64,000 nucleotides of DNA from Methanocorpusculum sp. (GCF_030655665.1 NZ_JAUSPQ010000004.1:1-64000); one strand, 5' to 3'; positions 34,512 to 43,429 are shown, counted from the first letter of the stretch. A program made the numbers and translations. Notes: generated by a model from the sequence alone, not told the origin.

Positions 34512-35675
34512 ATGAGCCATCTGTTTGTACACCTGCCGTCATTTGCAACGGATTATTCCGGCGCCGCTTCGGTATTTTATAATATGGGCGGGCTTGTAGT
34601 GATCCATGAACCATCAGGATGTATGGGTAATTTTACCGGATTTGACGAACCCCGCTGGTATCATGCTCCAGAGATGGTATTTAGTTCATTTATCCGTGAG
34701 GAGGAGGCAACGATGGGTGATGATTCGATTCTTCTCGATAAAATTCTTCAGGAGTGCAAAAATCATCATCCCAAATTTGTTGCAATTCTTGGAACACCAG
34801 TCCCTGCATTAATCGGTTGTGATATCTCGGGAATTGCTGCTGAAGTTTTTGATGCTGCCAAAATTCCCGCATTTGGGCTGAATACTACAGGATTTCAGTA
34901 TTATGATGATGGTATCAAAAAAGCTCTCCTGATGATCGAAGAGCAGTTTATGAAGGAATCGGGAGTAAAAGAGCCAAAAACAGTCAATATCCTCGGATAC
35001 ACCCCCTTAGATTTTTTCATTTCAGGCGACGATCGAAGATTAGCATCATTTGTAGAGTCGTGCGGATACCGGGTATTATGTTTTCTCCCCGGAGATGATC
35101 TGGAGACGATTATCAAAGCACCCAATGCGGAAAAAAATATTGTGGTGTCCGCGGCAGCAATTCCTCTTGCAGAAAAAATGAAGGAAAAATATGGCACTCC
35201 TTTCTGCGCAATGCTTCCGGGAACTACTAACGACAAAGAGAAAATGCAGGCATTTTTACAAGATTATACGCCGCAACTTCCCGCCCCTCATGTTTATTCC
35301 AGAAAAGCGCTTGTGATTGGGGAACAGATTTCTGCGAACACTAGACGTGATTTCCTGATTGAAGACCTGAATTATTCTACGGTGAATGTCGCCACATTCT
35401 TTGCATTTGCTGGTTCTATCGCACGTGAAGGAGACATCAAACTTTCAAATGAACTACATCTTCAAAAACTTATCGAAGAAGGATGTTATGATCTCATTGT
35501 TGGTGACCCGCTGTTTGAACGGTTTACGAACCAGCAACAGATTTTTGTTTCACTTCCGCATCCGGCAGTGAGCAGTAAATTACACTGGCATTCGTATGTT
35601 TCTCTTCTCAACAATGATTTTTCAACATATCTTTCTGCAAAGATAAATCACAAGAGTCCTGTAACATTACAGTAG
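34512..35675 (+). CDS. Nitrogenase component 1-like protein, NifK-like
   Basis: A 387-residue second component 1 homologue. It opens with TDYSGAASVFYNMGGLVVIHEPSGCMGNFTGFDEPRWY, where Cys37 occupies a P-cluster position and the DEPRWY block resembles uncharacterised nitrogenase-like proteins of anaerobes (from memory). Cys82 and Cys103 (IGCDISG) are further ligand candidates. It should form a heterotetramer with the NifD-like protein and receive electrons from the NifH-like protein. The gene ends the cluster; an inverted repeat follows. Neither the cofactor nor the substrate can be deduced. Confidence 0.86.
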   Translation: MSHLFVHLPSFATDYSGAASVFYNMGGLVVIHEPSGCMGNFTGFDEPRWYHAPEMVFSSFIREEEATMGDDSILLDKILQECKNHHPKFVAILGTPVPALIGCDISGIAAEVFDAAKIPAFGLNTTGFQYYDDGIKKALLMIEEQFMKESGVKEPKTVNILGYTPLDFFISGDDRRLASFVESCGYRVLCFLPGDDLETIIKAPNAEKNIVVSAAAIPLAEKMKEKYGTPFCAMLPGTTNDKEKMQAFLQDYTPQLPAPHVYSRKALVIGEQISANTRRDFLIEDLNYSTVNVATFFAFAGSIAREGDIKLSNELHLQKLIEEGCYDLIVGDPLFERFTNQQQIFVSLPHPAVSSKLHWHSYVSLLNNDFSTYLSAKINHKSPVTLQ

Positions 35676-35704
35676 AGCAGAGAATGAGAAAATTAGTTCG
35701 ATTG

Positions 35705-35742
35705 ATGCGCTGATAATAAATCTTCAAAATATTACAGCGCAT
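35705..35742. terminator. Inverted repeat after the nitrogenase-like cluster
   Basis: ATGCGCTG (35705-35712) and CAGCGCAT (35735-35742) can pair around a 22-nt loop, with A/T-rich sequence after it. It lies between two convergent genes and may mark the transcript ends of both; the role is inferred. Confidence 0.35.
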
Positions 35743-35786
35743 TCATGCGCATAAAACAACAAATTAAAAAAAATGTGCCTGAATAT

Positions 35787-37136
35787 TCAGGCAAATAATT
35801 TGGTATTATCCTGTTCATCGCCCGTTGTCTGGGAAGCTACTACCGCTGTGACCACCTGGGTGATCGCATTCCGCACGATCTCAAGACCCTGCATCAGCAT
35901 AGCATCATCGGTCGTTAATGCAGGCATCAGCTTCACAACCGAGTCCTCTCTGCCCGAGAGCTCAAGGATGAGCCGGTTTTCAAAGCACAGCTGTCTGATC
36001 TGATGAGCGGTCCCTGCAGGATATGCCCCGCAGTCGATACCCCACATCAATCCAAGACCCCGGAAGGTCAGCCCCGGATCAATGAGCGGCAGGTTTGCAG
36101 CCAGATAATCCTGAACGATCTTACCTTTTCGAACGGTCTCCTCTTCGATATGCTCATTGAGCATGAACTCGAGAGCAGCCTTTCCTGCAACGAACGAAAG
36201 CTGGAAGCCTCTGAATGTTCCGTTGTGCTCACCTGGCGCGAGGACATCATACTCCGGCTTCACCAGAGCAATCGAACACGGCATGCCGATACCGCCGATG
36301 GATTTTGCCATGACCACGATATCGGGAACGATACCGCCGCGTTCGAACGAGAAGAACGAACCTGTCCTGCAGCATCCAGTCTGGATCTCGTCCAGGATCA
36401 GCAGCATATCATGTTTGTCGCATAATGCACGGATGTCTCTGAGCCACTGATCCGAGACGATATTGATACCGCCCTCTCCCTGTACGGATTCGAGAATAAT
36501 GGCCGCCGGTTTATCAACACCGCTGTGATCATCACTCAGGATCATATCGATATACTCGATCGTGTCCAGATTCTTCATCATCGACGGATGAGGAACATGC
36601 GTTGCATTTCCGAGAGTCACACCACAGGCTTCCCGTGCAGTTCTCTCCGTCGTCAGAGCAAGAGCTCCAAGAGTCATTCCATGGAATCCGCCCATCAATG
36701 CCAACACGTTGGATCTGCCTTTCGCCTTGCGGGCGATCTTTAATGCAGCTTCAACAGCATTTGTCCCAGTCGGTCCCGGAAACAGGATCTTATAATTGAG
36801 ACCGCGCGGGATCAGAACATACTTCTGCATGAACTGAATGAACTCGCCCTTGGCAATGGAATACATATCCAGACCATGGATCAAGCCATCACTCTGCAGA
36901 TACTCGATCACTTTTTCTTTGATATAGTCATTATTATGACCATAGTTACAGCTGCCGGCCCCACAGAGGAAATCGATATACTCGATCCCGTTCTGATCAA
37001 TTAGTAAAGAGCCTTTGGCTTTTGAAAAAATAACCGGATACTTCCGACAATACGACCTTACGTTACTTTCGAATTCTTCGAATAAGGTTGTTTCCATCAA
37101 GACGTCATTTGTGTTTTCAAGACCCATAGACCACAC
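35787..37136 (-). CDS. Diaminobutyrate-2-oxoglutarate aminotransferase-like enzyme (EctB family)
   Basis: A 449-residue class III aminotransferase. IPRGLNYKILFPGPTGTNAVEAALKIARKAKGR and LALTTERTAREACG are close to the EctB/Dat pattern, and MAKSIGGIGMP carries the PLP lysine. It would interconvert aspartate semialdehyde and 2,4-diaminobutyrate. The ectA and ectC genes of ectoine synthesis are not adjacent, so the product may feed another pathway, for example 1,3-diaminopropane or a diaminobutyrate-containing compound. The start is placed at 37136; an ATG at 37124 is an alternative. Confidence 0.85.
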   Translation of the reverse strand: MWSMGLENTNDVLMETTLFEEFESNVRSYCRKYPVIFSKAKGSLLIDQNGIEYIDFLCGAGSCNYGHNNDYIKEKVIEYLQSDGLIHGLDMYSIAKGEFIQFMQKYVLIPRGLNYKILFPGPTGTNAVEAALKIARKAKGRSNVLALMGGFHGMTLGALALTTERTAREACGVTLGNATHVPHPSMMKNLDTIEYIDMILSDDHSGVDKPAAIILESVQGEGGINIVSDQWLRDIRALCDKHDMLLILDEIQTGCCRTGSFFSFERGGIVPDIVVMAKSIGGIGMPCSIALVKPEYDVLAPGEHNGTFRGFQLSFVAGKAALEFMLNEHIEEETVRKGKIVQDYLAANLPLIDPGLTFRGLGLMWGIDCGAYPAGTAHQIRQLCFENRLILELSGREDSVVKLMPALTTDDAMLMQGLEIVRNAITQVVTAVVASQTTGDEQDNTKLFA

Positions 37137-37446
37137 TCCTTTTTAGCTAGTATGAAAGTACAGGAAATCTAGCCCCGCAACCGGGCGGCTCTGAGATTAC
37201 TAAACTTAATTGCCCCCCCCTAGGCTTAAAGGTGTCCCTCGTAAAAGAATGGAGAATTGCCTGATTTATGGACTTTGGGCCGATATCCATGGACTTCAAA
37301 AAACCAAATGCATGCCCGGATTTTCCATTTATGTCACAAGGGGGGTTGAATAGTTTTGGGTGACTGGGCTTCAGCGGTTTTTTGGAAAAAGAGGGGGGGG
37401 GTATACGCGCATAAGCGGGGTAAAAAAATATTTGCCGAAAGGCGGT
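37137..37446. other. Intergenic region with C8 and G9 homopolymer tracts
   Basis: About 310 bp without a gene. It contains eight consecutive C (37213-37220) and nine consecutive G (37393-37401). The two tracts are complementary and could pair. The region upstream of the EctB-like gene has AT-rich promoter-like sequence. No conserved element was recognised. Confidence 0.4.
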
Positions 37447-38901
37447 TTACCGAAGCTGCCGCTCGACGGTGATCTCGCCCAGATCGTTGATGCCGATGAC
37501 TTTCTCTCCGGCATCTCTCAGCTTTTTGATGTACTGTATGACCTCTTCGGTGAGCTGTTCGCCGGGGCAGATGAAGGGGATGCCCGGCGGATAGGGGATG
37601 ATCGATGAAGCACATATCCTACCGGCACCCGCAAGTAGCGGGACGCGTTCCTTGTCCTGCGGTACAGGGAACAACCGAAGTTTTTCTTTGAGGACCGCAG
37701 TGACCGCGGTTTTTGCTGGCGAGGCGGCGGCCGCGACGCTGCAGCATGCACTAATATCTTTCAAAGCTTCGATCAGCCGTTTACTGTCGCTGAGTGTATT
37801 GCCGATCCCTGTCATGCACATGAGGATCGGGCCGGTGGTAAGTTCAGCAAAGATCCCGCGTTCCATCAAAAGTTCTTCGAGTCGTGCCCCGTCGATGCCG
37901 ACCGCACTCATGTCGAGGTTGATTTTCGTGATGTCCATACTTATATTCGCGTCAGCATCCAGAGGACTGCCGATGACCTTGAGACCTTTGACGGCAGGCG
38001 CCTCCTGATAGAAGTGCATGAGGCTCTCATGCCACTCGGTCATGAGGGTCGTTTGGTGTTCGTTCAGGATCGCGGCATTTATGTCGAGCGAGCCCATGAG
38101 AAGATACGAGGGGCTGGTGGATTCCAGCATCTGAAGTTTGTCTTCCAGTACATAATGATCGACCCAGTCGGAGTTGAGATTGAGTACCGCACTTTGCGTA
38201 AAGGAGGCGAGGGTTTTGTGGATCGAGTTGACGACGATGTCGGCACCCTGCTCTTCGGCGGATTCGGGCATGTCGGTAAAGCCTGCGTTACGGAAGAATT
38301 TGAGGTGGGCGCCGTGCGCCTGATCGACGATGAGGACCTTCCCGCGGCGGTGTACGACTTCGGCGATGGCCCGGATGTCGGAGCAGATTCCGTAATAATT
38401 TGGAGATGGAAGAATTACTGCCTCGGCTTCGGGATTTTCGGCAAGACACCGTTCGATCTCATCTGCAGTGATGCCGCCGGAGATGCCGTATTCACTGATG
38501 ATCTCGGGGTAGGCATAGACTGGCTGGATGTCAGCAAGGACGAGAGAGTTGAAGATCGCCTTATGGGAGTTGCGGGCCATGACGAGTTTTCTGCCTTTGG
38601 GAACGGAGGCCATAACGGCGGCAATAACGCCGCAGCTTGTACCGTTGATGAGGAGATAGGAGCGTTGTACACCGTAGAGTTCGGCATACTTTTCCTGAGC
38701 AGCTTTGAGGATGCCTTCGGTCTGGAAAAGGTTGTCGGCGCCGGGGATCTCGGTGATATCGCAGTCCATCATCTTTTGGAGGAAGTCATCGTAGCCGAAC
38801 CGCCGGTAGACGGCGGAGCCTTTGTGGCCGGGCATGTGGAAGGAGACGGTTTTTTTGTCTGCATGTTCCGTCAAAAACGTTATGATCGATGGTGTATTCA
38901 T
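37447..38901 (-). CDS. Orn/Lys/Arg decarboxylase family, fold type I
   Basis: A 484-residue PLP decarboxylase of the SpeA/LdcC-like family that lacks the wing domain of the large biodegradative enzymes. VSFHMPGHKG near the N terminus, ARNSHKAIFNSLVLADIQP, VLIVDQAHGAHLKFF and VNSIHKTLASFTQSAVL (PLP lysine) are all present. The C terminus, YPPGIPFICPGEQLTEEVIQYI, is typical. It could make a polyamine precursor from arginine, lysine or ornithine. The start at 38901 is preferred because AAGGGA precedes it. It is upstream of the EctB-like gene, 310 bp apart, so a joint diamine pathway is possible but unproven. Confidence 0.87.
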   Translation of the reverse strand: MNTPSIITFLTEHADKKTVSFHMPGHKGSAVYRRFGYDDFLQKMMDCDITEIPGADNLFQTEGILKAAQEKYAELYGVQRSYLLINGTSCGVIAAVMASVPKGRKLVMARNSHKAIFNSLVLADIQPVYAYPEIISEYGISGGITADEIERCLAENPEAEAVILPSPNYYGICSDIRAIAEVVHRRGKVLIVDQAHGAHLKFFRNAGFTDMPESAEEQGADIVVNSIHKTLASFTQSAVLNLNSDWVDHYVLEDKLQMLESTSPSYLLMGSLDINAAILNEHQTTLMTEWHESLMHFYQEAPAVKGLKVIGSPLDADANISMDITKINLDMSAVGIDGARLEELLMERGIFAELTTGPILMCMTGIGNTLSDSKRLIEALKDISACCSVAAAASPAKTAVTAVLKEKLRLFPVPQDKERVPLLAGAGRICASSIIPYPPGIPFICPGEQLTEEVIQYIKKLRDAGEKVIGINDLGEITVERQLR

Positions 38902-38949
38902 GGCATTCCCTTGTGGGTACAACGTACAACGCCTGTCGAATTATATTTT

Positions 38950-39035
38950 TTGGGATGCGGGCTGCCCCGCAGGGGCGGCCTCAGCCGAGCAAGGCTTTGC
39001 CTTGCGAGCAAATCTTGAGATTTGAGATTGCGGGC
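38950..39035. repeat. Dispersed GC-rich repeat, partial copy
   Basis: This segment contains CCTCAGCCGAGCAAGGCTTT and then a run with self-complementary GCAAGGC/GCCTTGC and CAAATCT/AGATTTG units. It matches, in inverse orientation, parts of the repeats that flank the SIR2 gene near 52160-52240 and 56680-56735. It lies between the decarboxylase and the M24 peptidase genes, and its GC content contrasts with neighbouring intergenic DNA. Confidence 0.65.
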
Positions 39036-39132
39036 TGCCCGAATACATGAAGAAAACGAACAGGGCCTGCATCCACCCTGATCCTGTATGAGATATACCA
39101 AGTATTATCCCCTTATTCTGAATAAACTGGTT

Positions 39133-40326
39133 ATGCAAAATAATGTCCCTCTCTTTGAGCTTGAAAACCGTATGACCCGGTTTCATGCACACATGGACTG
39201 CAAAAATCCCGACTGGGAATATACCGCAATTTTTGGCAAGGTCAATCTCTACTACTTTACCGGCACGATGCAGGACGGCGTGCTTTTGATCCCCCGCGAT
39301 GAAGACGCTGTATTCTGGGTGAGAAACAGTTATTCACGTGCTCTTGATGAATCCAACTTTAAAGATATACGACCGATGGGAAGTTTCCGCGATGCTGCAG
39401 GAGAATCGGCAATCACGAGTGAAACCATTTACACAGAAACGGAACTTATCTCCTACGCACACCTGCAGAGATTTCTGAAATATTTCCCGTTCAAGAATAT
39501 CGTTTCAGCTGATAAGACGATCGCCGATCTCAGATCAGTAAAGAGTGAGTATGAGCTTGCGCTCATGAAAAAATCCGGGCAGATCCATCGTCATGTGAAA
39601 GAGGATCTGGTTCCCGATATGCTCAGAGAAGGTATGAGCGAGGCGGAGTTCGGAACAGACCTTTACAAGGTTTTTGTTGAGGAGGGTCATCAGGGGCTCG
39701 TAAGGTTCGGGATGTTTGACACAGAAATGATAATGGGTCATATCGGGTTTGGCGAGAGTTCGTTATATCCGTCGTATTTTAACGGTGCAAGCGGAAACCG
39801 GGGTATCGGGCCGTATGCTCCAGTGCTCGGAAGTCCGGATAGGAAGTTGAAATTTGGTGATCTGGTGTATCTGGATGTGGGATGCGGCTATCACGGGTAT
39901 CAGACGGATAAGACGACGACATATATGTTTGGGAAATCACAGCCGGAAGATGTGATGGATATGCATTATAAATGTGTAGATGTCCAGAATACAGTTGCGT
40001 CGATGCTGAAACCGGGTGAGATCCCGTCGGTGATCTATCAGACGATAATGGACGGTCTTGATGAGGATTTCAAAGAAAATTTTATGGGCTATAAAGAACG
40101 GCGGGTCAAATTCCTTGGTCACGGGATCGGTCTGTTAATCGATGAGATGCCGGTCATCGCGAAAGGGTTTGATGAGCCGCTTGCTGAGAATATGACGCTC
40201 GCGATCGAGCCGAAGAAGGGGATAACAGATGTAGGAATGGTCGGGATCGAGAATACGTTTATCGTGACGCCTCACGGTGGGGAATGCATCACCGGGGAGA
40301 ATACGGGTCTGATCCCGGTGTATTGA
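39133..40326 (+). CDS. M24 family aminopeptidase (Xaa-Pro aminopeptidase-like)
   Basis: A 397-residue peptidase with an N-terminal creatinase-like domain and a C-terminal pita-bread domain. The five metal ligands are visible: Asp in [10 protein letters not shown] and [10 protein letters not shown], His in [12 protein letters not shown], Glu in LAIEPKKG, and Glu in [10 protein letters not shown]. It probably removes residues before proline from peptides. The ATG at 39133 is chosen because a TATA-like element (near 39093-39099) would give a short leader; 39088 is the upstream alternative. It stands alone, next to the dispersed repeat. Confidence 0.88.
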   Translation: MQNNVPLFELENRMTRFHAHMDCKNPDWEYTAIFGKVNLYYFTGTMQDGVLLIPRDEDAVFWVRNSYSRALDESNFKDIRPMGSFRDAAGESAITSETIYTETELISYAHLQRFLKYFPFKNIVSADKTIADLRSVKSEYELALMKKSGQIHRHVKEDLVPDMLREGMSEAEFGTDLYKVFVEEGHQGLVRFGMFDTEMIMGHIGFGESSLYPSYFNGASGNRGIGPYAPVLGSPDRKLKFGDLVYLDVGCGYHGYQTDKTTTYMFGKSQPEDVMDMHYKCVDVQNTVASMLKPGEIPSVIYQTIMDGLDEDFKENFMGYKERRVKFLGHGIGLLIDEMPVIAKGFDEPLAENMTLAIEPKKGITDVGMVGIENTFIVTPHGGECITGENTGLIPVY

Positions 40327-40373
40327 TACGAGCGAAAGGGCTGGCAGATATTTTGTGTTGAAATAATACAGAA

Positions 40374-40934
40374 CTAAAGCCCGCAGACTTCCCTAATTAG
40401 TGCTGCTGCCTCCAGATCCCTCGCCCCTCCGCACTTACGCACGATACCCAGATGATACTTGATCAGATCACGCAGCTTTGGATCATGATTCATCACATAC
40501 CTCGTCGCATGGACCGTCGCATCGATCACCGCATTGAATCCGCGGTTCACCGGTCGCATCTCATCACGACAAAACTCTGAGGCAACCGGTTCAAGCTCCA
40601 CAAAATACGCATCCTTCGTCTCATTCACCACGCGGGCCGTAAATGCCATCCAAGCATCCGCATCCCGAAGCAGCTGCATCACCGTCCCCCCGACAAACAC
40701 CTTCCGGAGACTCGACTTCTCCACATCCGAAAATGCATACTGCGGATACAGATACGAATCGCTCACAAAATTCGCCGTCACCCAGCCGTACTGTGCCACA
40801 TTCTCCGCCGTCTTTGACCCCTTGAAAAGGATCATCTTCGGCGCCTGACCCGCCCGCACAATGATCCCGATCGGTGCTGCATTATCCTTGGTGACCGCGA
40901 TCACTTCAGTGATCCCTTCGCCTAACAGTCCCAT
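40374..40934 (-). CDS. DUF447 family protein
   Basis: A 186-residue protein with the DUF447 pattern: MGLLGEGITEVIAVTKDNAAPIG at the start, then NFVSDSYLYPQYAFSDVE and CRDEMRPVNRGFNAVIDATVHATRY. The fold is flavin-reductase-like. Members are found in methanogens and in methylotrophs that use tetrahydromethanopterin, so a role near cofactor synthesis has been suggested; this is family knowledge, not visible here. The start is at 40934, overlapping the end of the CitG-like gene by 13 bp; an upstream in-frame ATG at 41018 lies inside that gene. It is the last gene of a three-gene operon. Confidence 0.82.
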   Translation of the reverse strand: MGLLGEGITEVIAVTKDNAAPIGIIVRAGQAPKMILFKGSKTAENVAQYGWVTANFVSDSYLYPQYAFSDVEKSSLRKVFVGGTVMQLLRDADAWMAFTARVVNETKDAYFVELEPVASEFCRDEMRPVNRGFNAVIDATVHATRYVMNHDPKLRDLIKYHLGIVRKCGGARDLEAAALIREVCGL

Positions 40935-41734
40935 TGCCACCCCTCCAGAAGCGCAGTAAAGATCCCCGCGATGCAGATATCTGCAAGAGAGCCGGGATTC
41001 ACCCCGCCGCGGATGCACTCCTCATCGAACCTGCTCAGCGAAAGTCCGCCTGCGCGAACCAGCTGCGCCCGTTCCATGATCGAAACCGCCCGGGCATACC
41101 CGAACTTCTTCGCGATAAACGTATCCGGATACGCGGCCATCAAACGCAGAAACATATCCTGGATCGAATCTGCCCCGTCCTTTTCCTTCAGCATATCGGC
41201 CGCCTTTCGCGTCAGCGAAAAGCCGTTCACCCATTCGCGGGCAACCATATCCGTCTCACTCGAATACGTCATAACATCAAGCATAGTCATCTTCTTCTCG
41301 CGGAGCATCGCGATCGACGCGGGATCATTTACATCCATCTCATCCTCCTTGTTCACCCGAACCTGGGTCTTGCCGAAAGCCTGATAAAAAAGAATGGCAT
41401 CTTCGACCGTCGTCTGCATGACGGCTTCACACGCCCCGGCGATGCCTTTGCCTTTGATCAGCGGCAAAAGGAGGATAAACGCCCCGAAATGCGTATTCCC
41501 TCCCGCATGACCGTTCGTGTGAACGACTGTCGCATACATCGCCTCGCCGAGCGTCAGATTCGAGACCTTTTCAAAAACATCCCTGGCGAGCACTGCCGAT
41601 GCCAGAAAATGCCGGAACTTCGTATCCTCATAATCATGAAACCGGTCGATATTTCCCGGTTTGATGTTGGCGCTCACCTCAAGGAGCATCGATAGTTCGG
41701 CAGTTTCAGCAAGAGACAGCTTAGACATTTTCAA
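40922..41734 (-). CDS. Triphosphoribosyl-dephospho-CoA synthase-like (CitG family) protein
   Basis: A 270-residue all-helical protein. LLEVSANIKPGNIDRFHDYEDTKFRHFLASAVLA and TNGHAGGNTHFGAFILLLPL are the CitG/MdcB active-site blocks. Citrate-lyase and malonate-decarboxylase prosthetic-group enzymes are not expected in a methanogen, so the archaeal branch probably has another ATP-dependent ribosylation role, perhaps in methanopterin-type cofactor synthesis, as DUF447 is the partner. It overlaps the upstream gene by 14 bp and the DUF447 gene by 13 bp, indicating tight coupling. Confidence 0.82.
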   Translation of the reverse strand: MKMSKLSLAETAELSMLLEVSANIKPGNIDRFHDYEDTKFRHFLASAVLARDVFEKVSNLTLGEAMYATVVHTNGHAGGNTHFGAFILLLPLIKGKGIAGACEAVMQTTVEDAILFYQAFGKTQVRVNKEDEMDVNDPASIAMLREKKMTMLDVMTYSSETDMVAREWVNGFSLTRKAADMLKEKDGADSIQDMFLRLMAAYPDTFIAKKFGYARAVSIMERAQLVRAGGLSLSRFDEECIRGGVNPGSLADICIAGIFTALLEGWQWDC

Positions 41735-42824
41735 AGATCTTCTTCACGATCTTCTCTGAAAGCGTACGTTTCAGAGCCATATATTCATTCATCGGGAGAT
41801 CGATCGACTTCAGCGTCATGTCCCGGAACATACAGGGGGTCGAGGATTTACAGCAAAAGGCAAGACTGCCGAAACAGGTATGACTGCCCTGTGAGAGAGG
41901 CGTCTCGATCGTCGCCTCCTTTTTCAGGGCGAGATACTCCTCGCGGCTCATACCAAGTGACTCCAGAGAGGGAAGAAGCGGACACTGTTTCACCGGCATA
42001 CAGCAGAACGTGAGCGAGCGCATATCGCCGCCCCTGCACAGCTGCTTTGGCGCATTGTACCAGCCGATCTCCTCTGCGACGGCCCGGATATACCGGTCGA
42101 GGGTCTGCAGGACACTGACGCTTGCACTTCGGGCGACCGAAACAAGATCCGCCCCGTGAGCGAAGTAGTCCATCATCTTGTCGGGACTATTGACCCCGTT
42201 GTTTGCGATGATGATCAAGGGGCAGCTGTTTCTGATCTGTCTGATCTTGGTGTGTCCCGTATCCATCAGATCGACATGGATGATCGAAGCTCCGGCTTTC
42301 CAGAGCATTTTTGCGAGCTCGCGGTCATCAACCACACCTGCACGGGTCTTGACTGAAACGGTCACACCTTCGGCTGCAAGGGCCGAAACGATCGCACACA
42401 ACTTTTCCGGATTGTGAAGAAGATACTCGCCGCATCCTGCATCGATCATCGGCTGCTGACGGCAGTGGGCATCGATCTCGTACACGACCGAAGGTCCGAA
42501 CCGTTTTGCCGCGGCAACAAACCCTTCCGGTGTCGCTCCTCTCAGATTGAGACCGATGATGATGTCTGCTCCGTCCAGGATATCGATCTCGGTAGCTATT
42601 TCATCAAAGTCAGCATCGAACTCTTTACGTCCGTCTGCTTCCATCGCAGTCGACGCTTTTCTGCTTGGTTCATCTGTATTGTATCCGCCGATAAAAGCAA
42701 CGCCGGCATGTTTACTGCGGGCAAGAACAAACTCCGCATCGGTTATTCCTGCCATTGATGCGATCACGATCGGAGTTTTGACAGGCCTTCCGTTTATTGA
42801 TATGAATCTTGTAGCTGCCGTCAT
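41721..42824 (-). CDS. Methanogenesis marker 9 domain protein fused to a dihydrouridine-synthase-like barrel
   Basis: A 367-residue protein. Residues 1-260 form a TIM barrel resembling tRNA-dihydrouridine synthases (TPIVIASMAGITDAEFVLAR, VSVKTRAGVVDDRELAK, IIIANNGVNSPDKMMDYFAHGAD). The C-terminal Cys-rich part, with CRGGDMRSLTFCCMPVKQCP and HTCFGSLAFCCKSSTPC, is the methanogenesis marker 9 domain, found only in methanogens and relatives. The cysteines could hold one or two Fe-S clusters. Function is unknown. It leads the operon with the CitG-like and DUF447 genes, overlapping the former by 14 bp. Confidence 0.86.
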   Translation of the reverse strand: MTAATRFISINGRPVKTPIVIASMAGITDAEFVLARSKHAGVAFIGGYNTDEPSRKASTAMEADGRKEFDADFDEIATEIDILDGADIIIGLNLRGATPEGFVAAAKRFGPSVVYEIDAHCRQQPMIDAGCGEYLLHNPEKLCAIVSALAAEGVTVSVKTRAGVVDDRELAKMLWKAGASIIHVDLMDTGHTKIRQIRNSCPLIIIANNGVNSPDKMMDYFAHGADLVSVARSASVSVLQTLDRYIRAVAEEIGWYNAPKQLCRGGDMRSLTFCCMPVKQCPLLPSLESLGMSREEYLALKKEATIETPLSQGSHTCFGSLAFCCKSSTPCMFRDMTLKSIDLPMNEYMALKRTLSEKIVKKIFENV

Positions 42825-42858
42825 GAATTCTATACTTATTGGTTTTCACTCCTAATTA

Positions 42859-43320
42859 CTATAATGGATTGAGACAGGGAAGACGGTAGCCTCCCTGCAC
42901 CCTCTCAAGTGGAATGCATTTCCGAAACTCCTCGATAGGGATCCCGGCAGATGTCCCGAAAAACTCCAGAACCTTCGTCCAGGGCATAAGATATGCCTCA
43001 TTTTTTGGACCCTGACCACGGAACTCGACCGCGAGATACCCGCAACGGCCGGTGTATTTGACAAACCCGGAGATGTTGTCGACCTGATGCACACCGTCCT
43101 TATCTTTGTGGAAGTTGCTGGTGAAGTACAGCCGTTTTCCGTTCAGGGATTTGCACTCGATCGCGAGATAATAGGCAGGATCCAGCGAATCGACGATGAT
43201 ATCCACATACTGGGTGTTAAAGTGAGACTGTTTGAGTCGGTAGGCAAACCCCTTCTTTTTATTTTCGGTAAAGAATCGGTTCATGCAGAGAACCATCTCC
43301 CGCTCAAAGTCGTTGCTCAT
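42859..43320 (-). CDS. Hjc-like PD-(D/E)XK endonuclease
   Basis: A 153-residue protein resembling archaeal Holliday-junction resolvase Hjc and related nucleases. SNDFEREMVLCMNRF gives the early Glu, and YVDIIVDSLDPAYYLAIECKSLNG supplies the D...ExK core. The start is placed at 43320 (ATG before SNDFERE); a longer frame upstream has no nuclease character. It is divergent from the flavoprotein pair. Hjc resolves four-way junctions in recombination, but substrate specificity here is inferred from fold only. Confidence 0.75.
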   Translation of the reverse strand: MSNDFEREMVLCMNRFFTENKKKGFAYRLKQSHFNTQYVDIIVDSLDPAYYLAIECKSLNGKRLYFTSNFHKDKDGVHQVDNISGFVKYTGRCGYLAVEFRGQGPKNEAYLMPWTKVLEFFGTSAGIPIEEFRKCIPLERVQGGYRLPCLNPL

Positions 43321-43429
43321 CTGTTTTATGATTTTGTACTCAACAGTGATGAATCTGGCGACCGGATAAACGTCACAATTAATGTATGTCAGAGCAAATG
43401 TACAATCACATATCTCAAAGGAACATATT

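Noticed and set aside
32536-35675. Genuine nitrogen-fixing NifHDK
   Set aside because: D/K-like proteins are ~100 residues too short, cofactor ligands were not found, and nifE/N/B are absent nearby.
32536-35675. F430 biosynthesis CfbC/CfbD
   Set aside because: CfbD works as one component 1 protein; here there are two, and they share an operon with an importer.
38014-39018. A 334-codon plus-strand frame opposite the Orn/Lys/Arg decarboxylase
   Set aside because: The minus strand has all decarboxylase motifs; the plus frame has no recognisable protein pattern and follows from codon bias.
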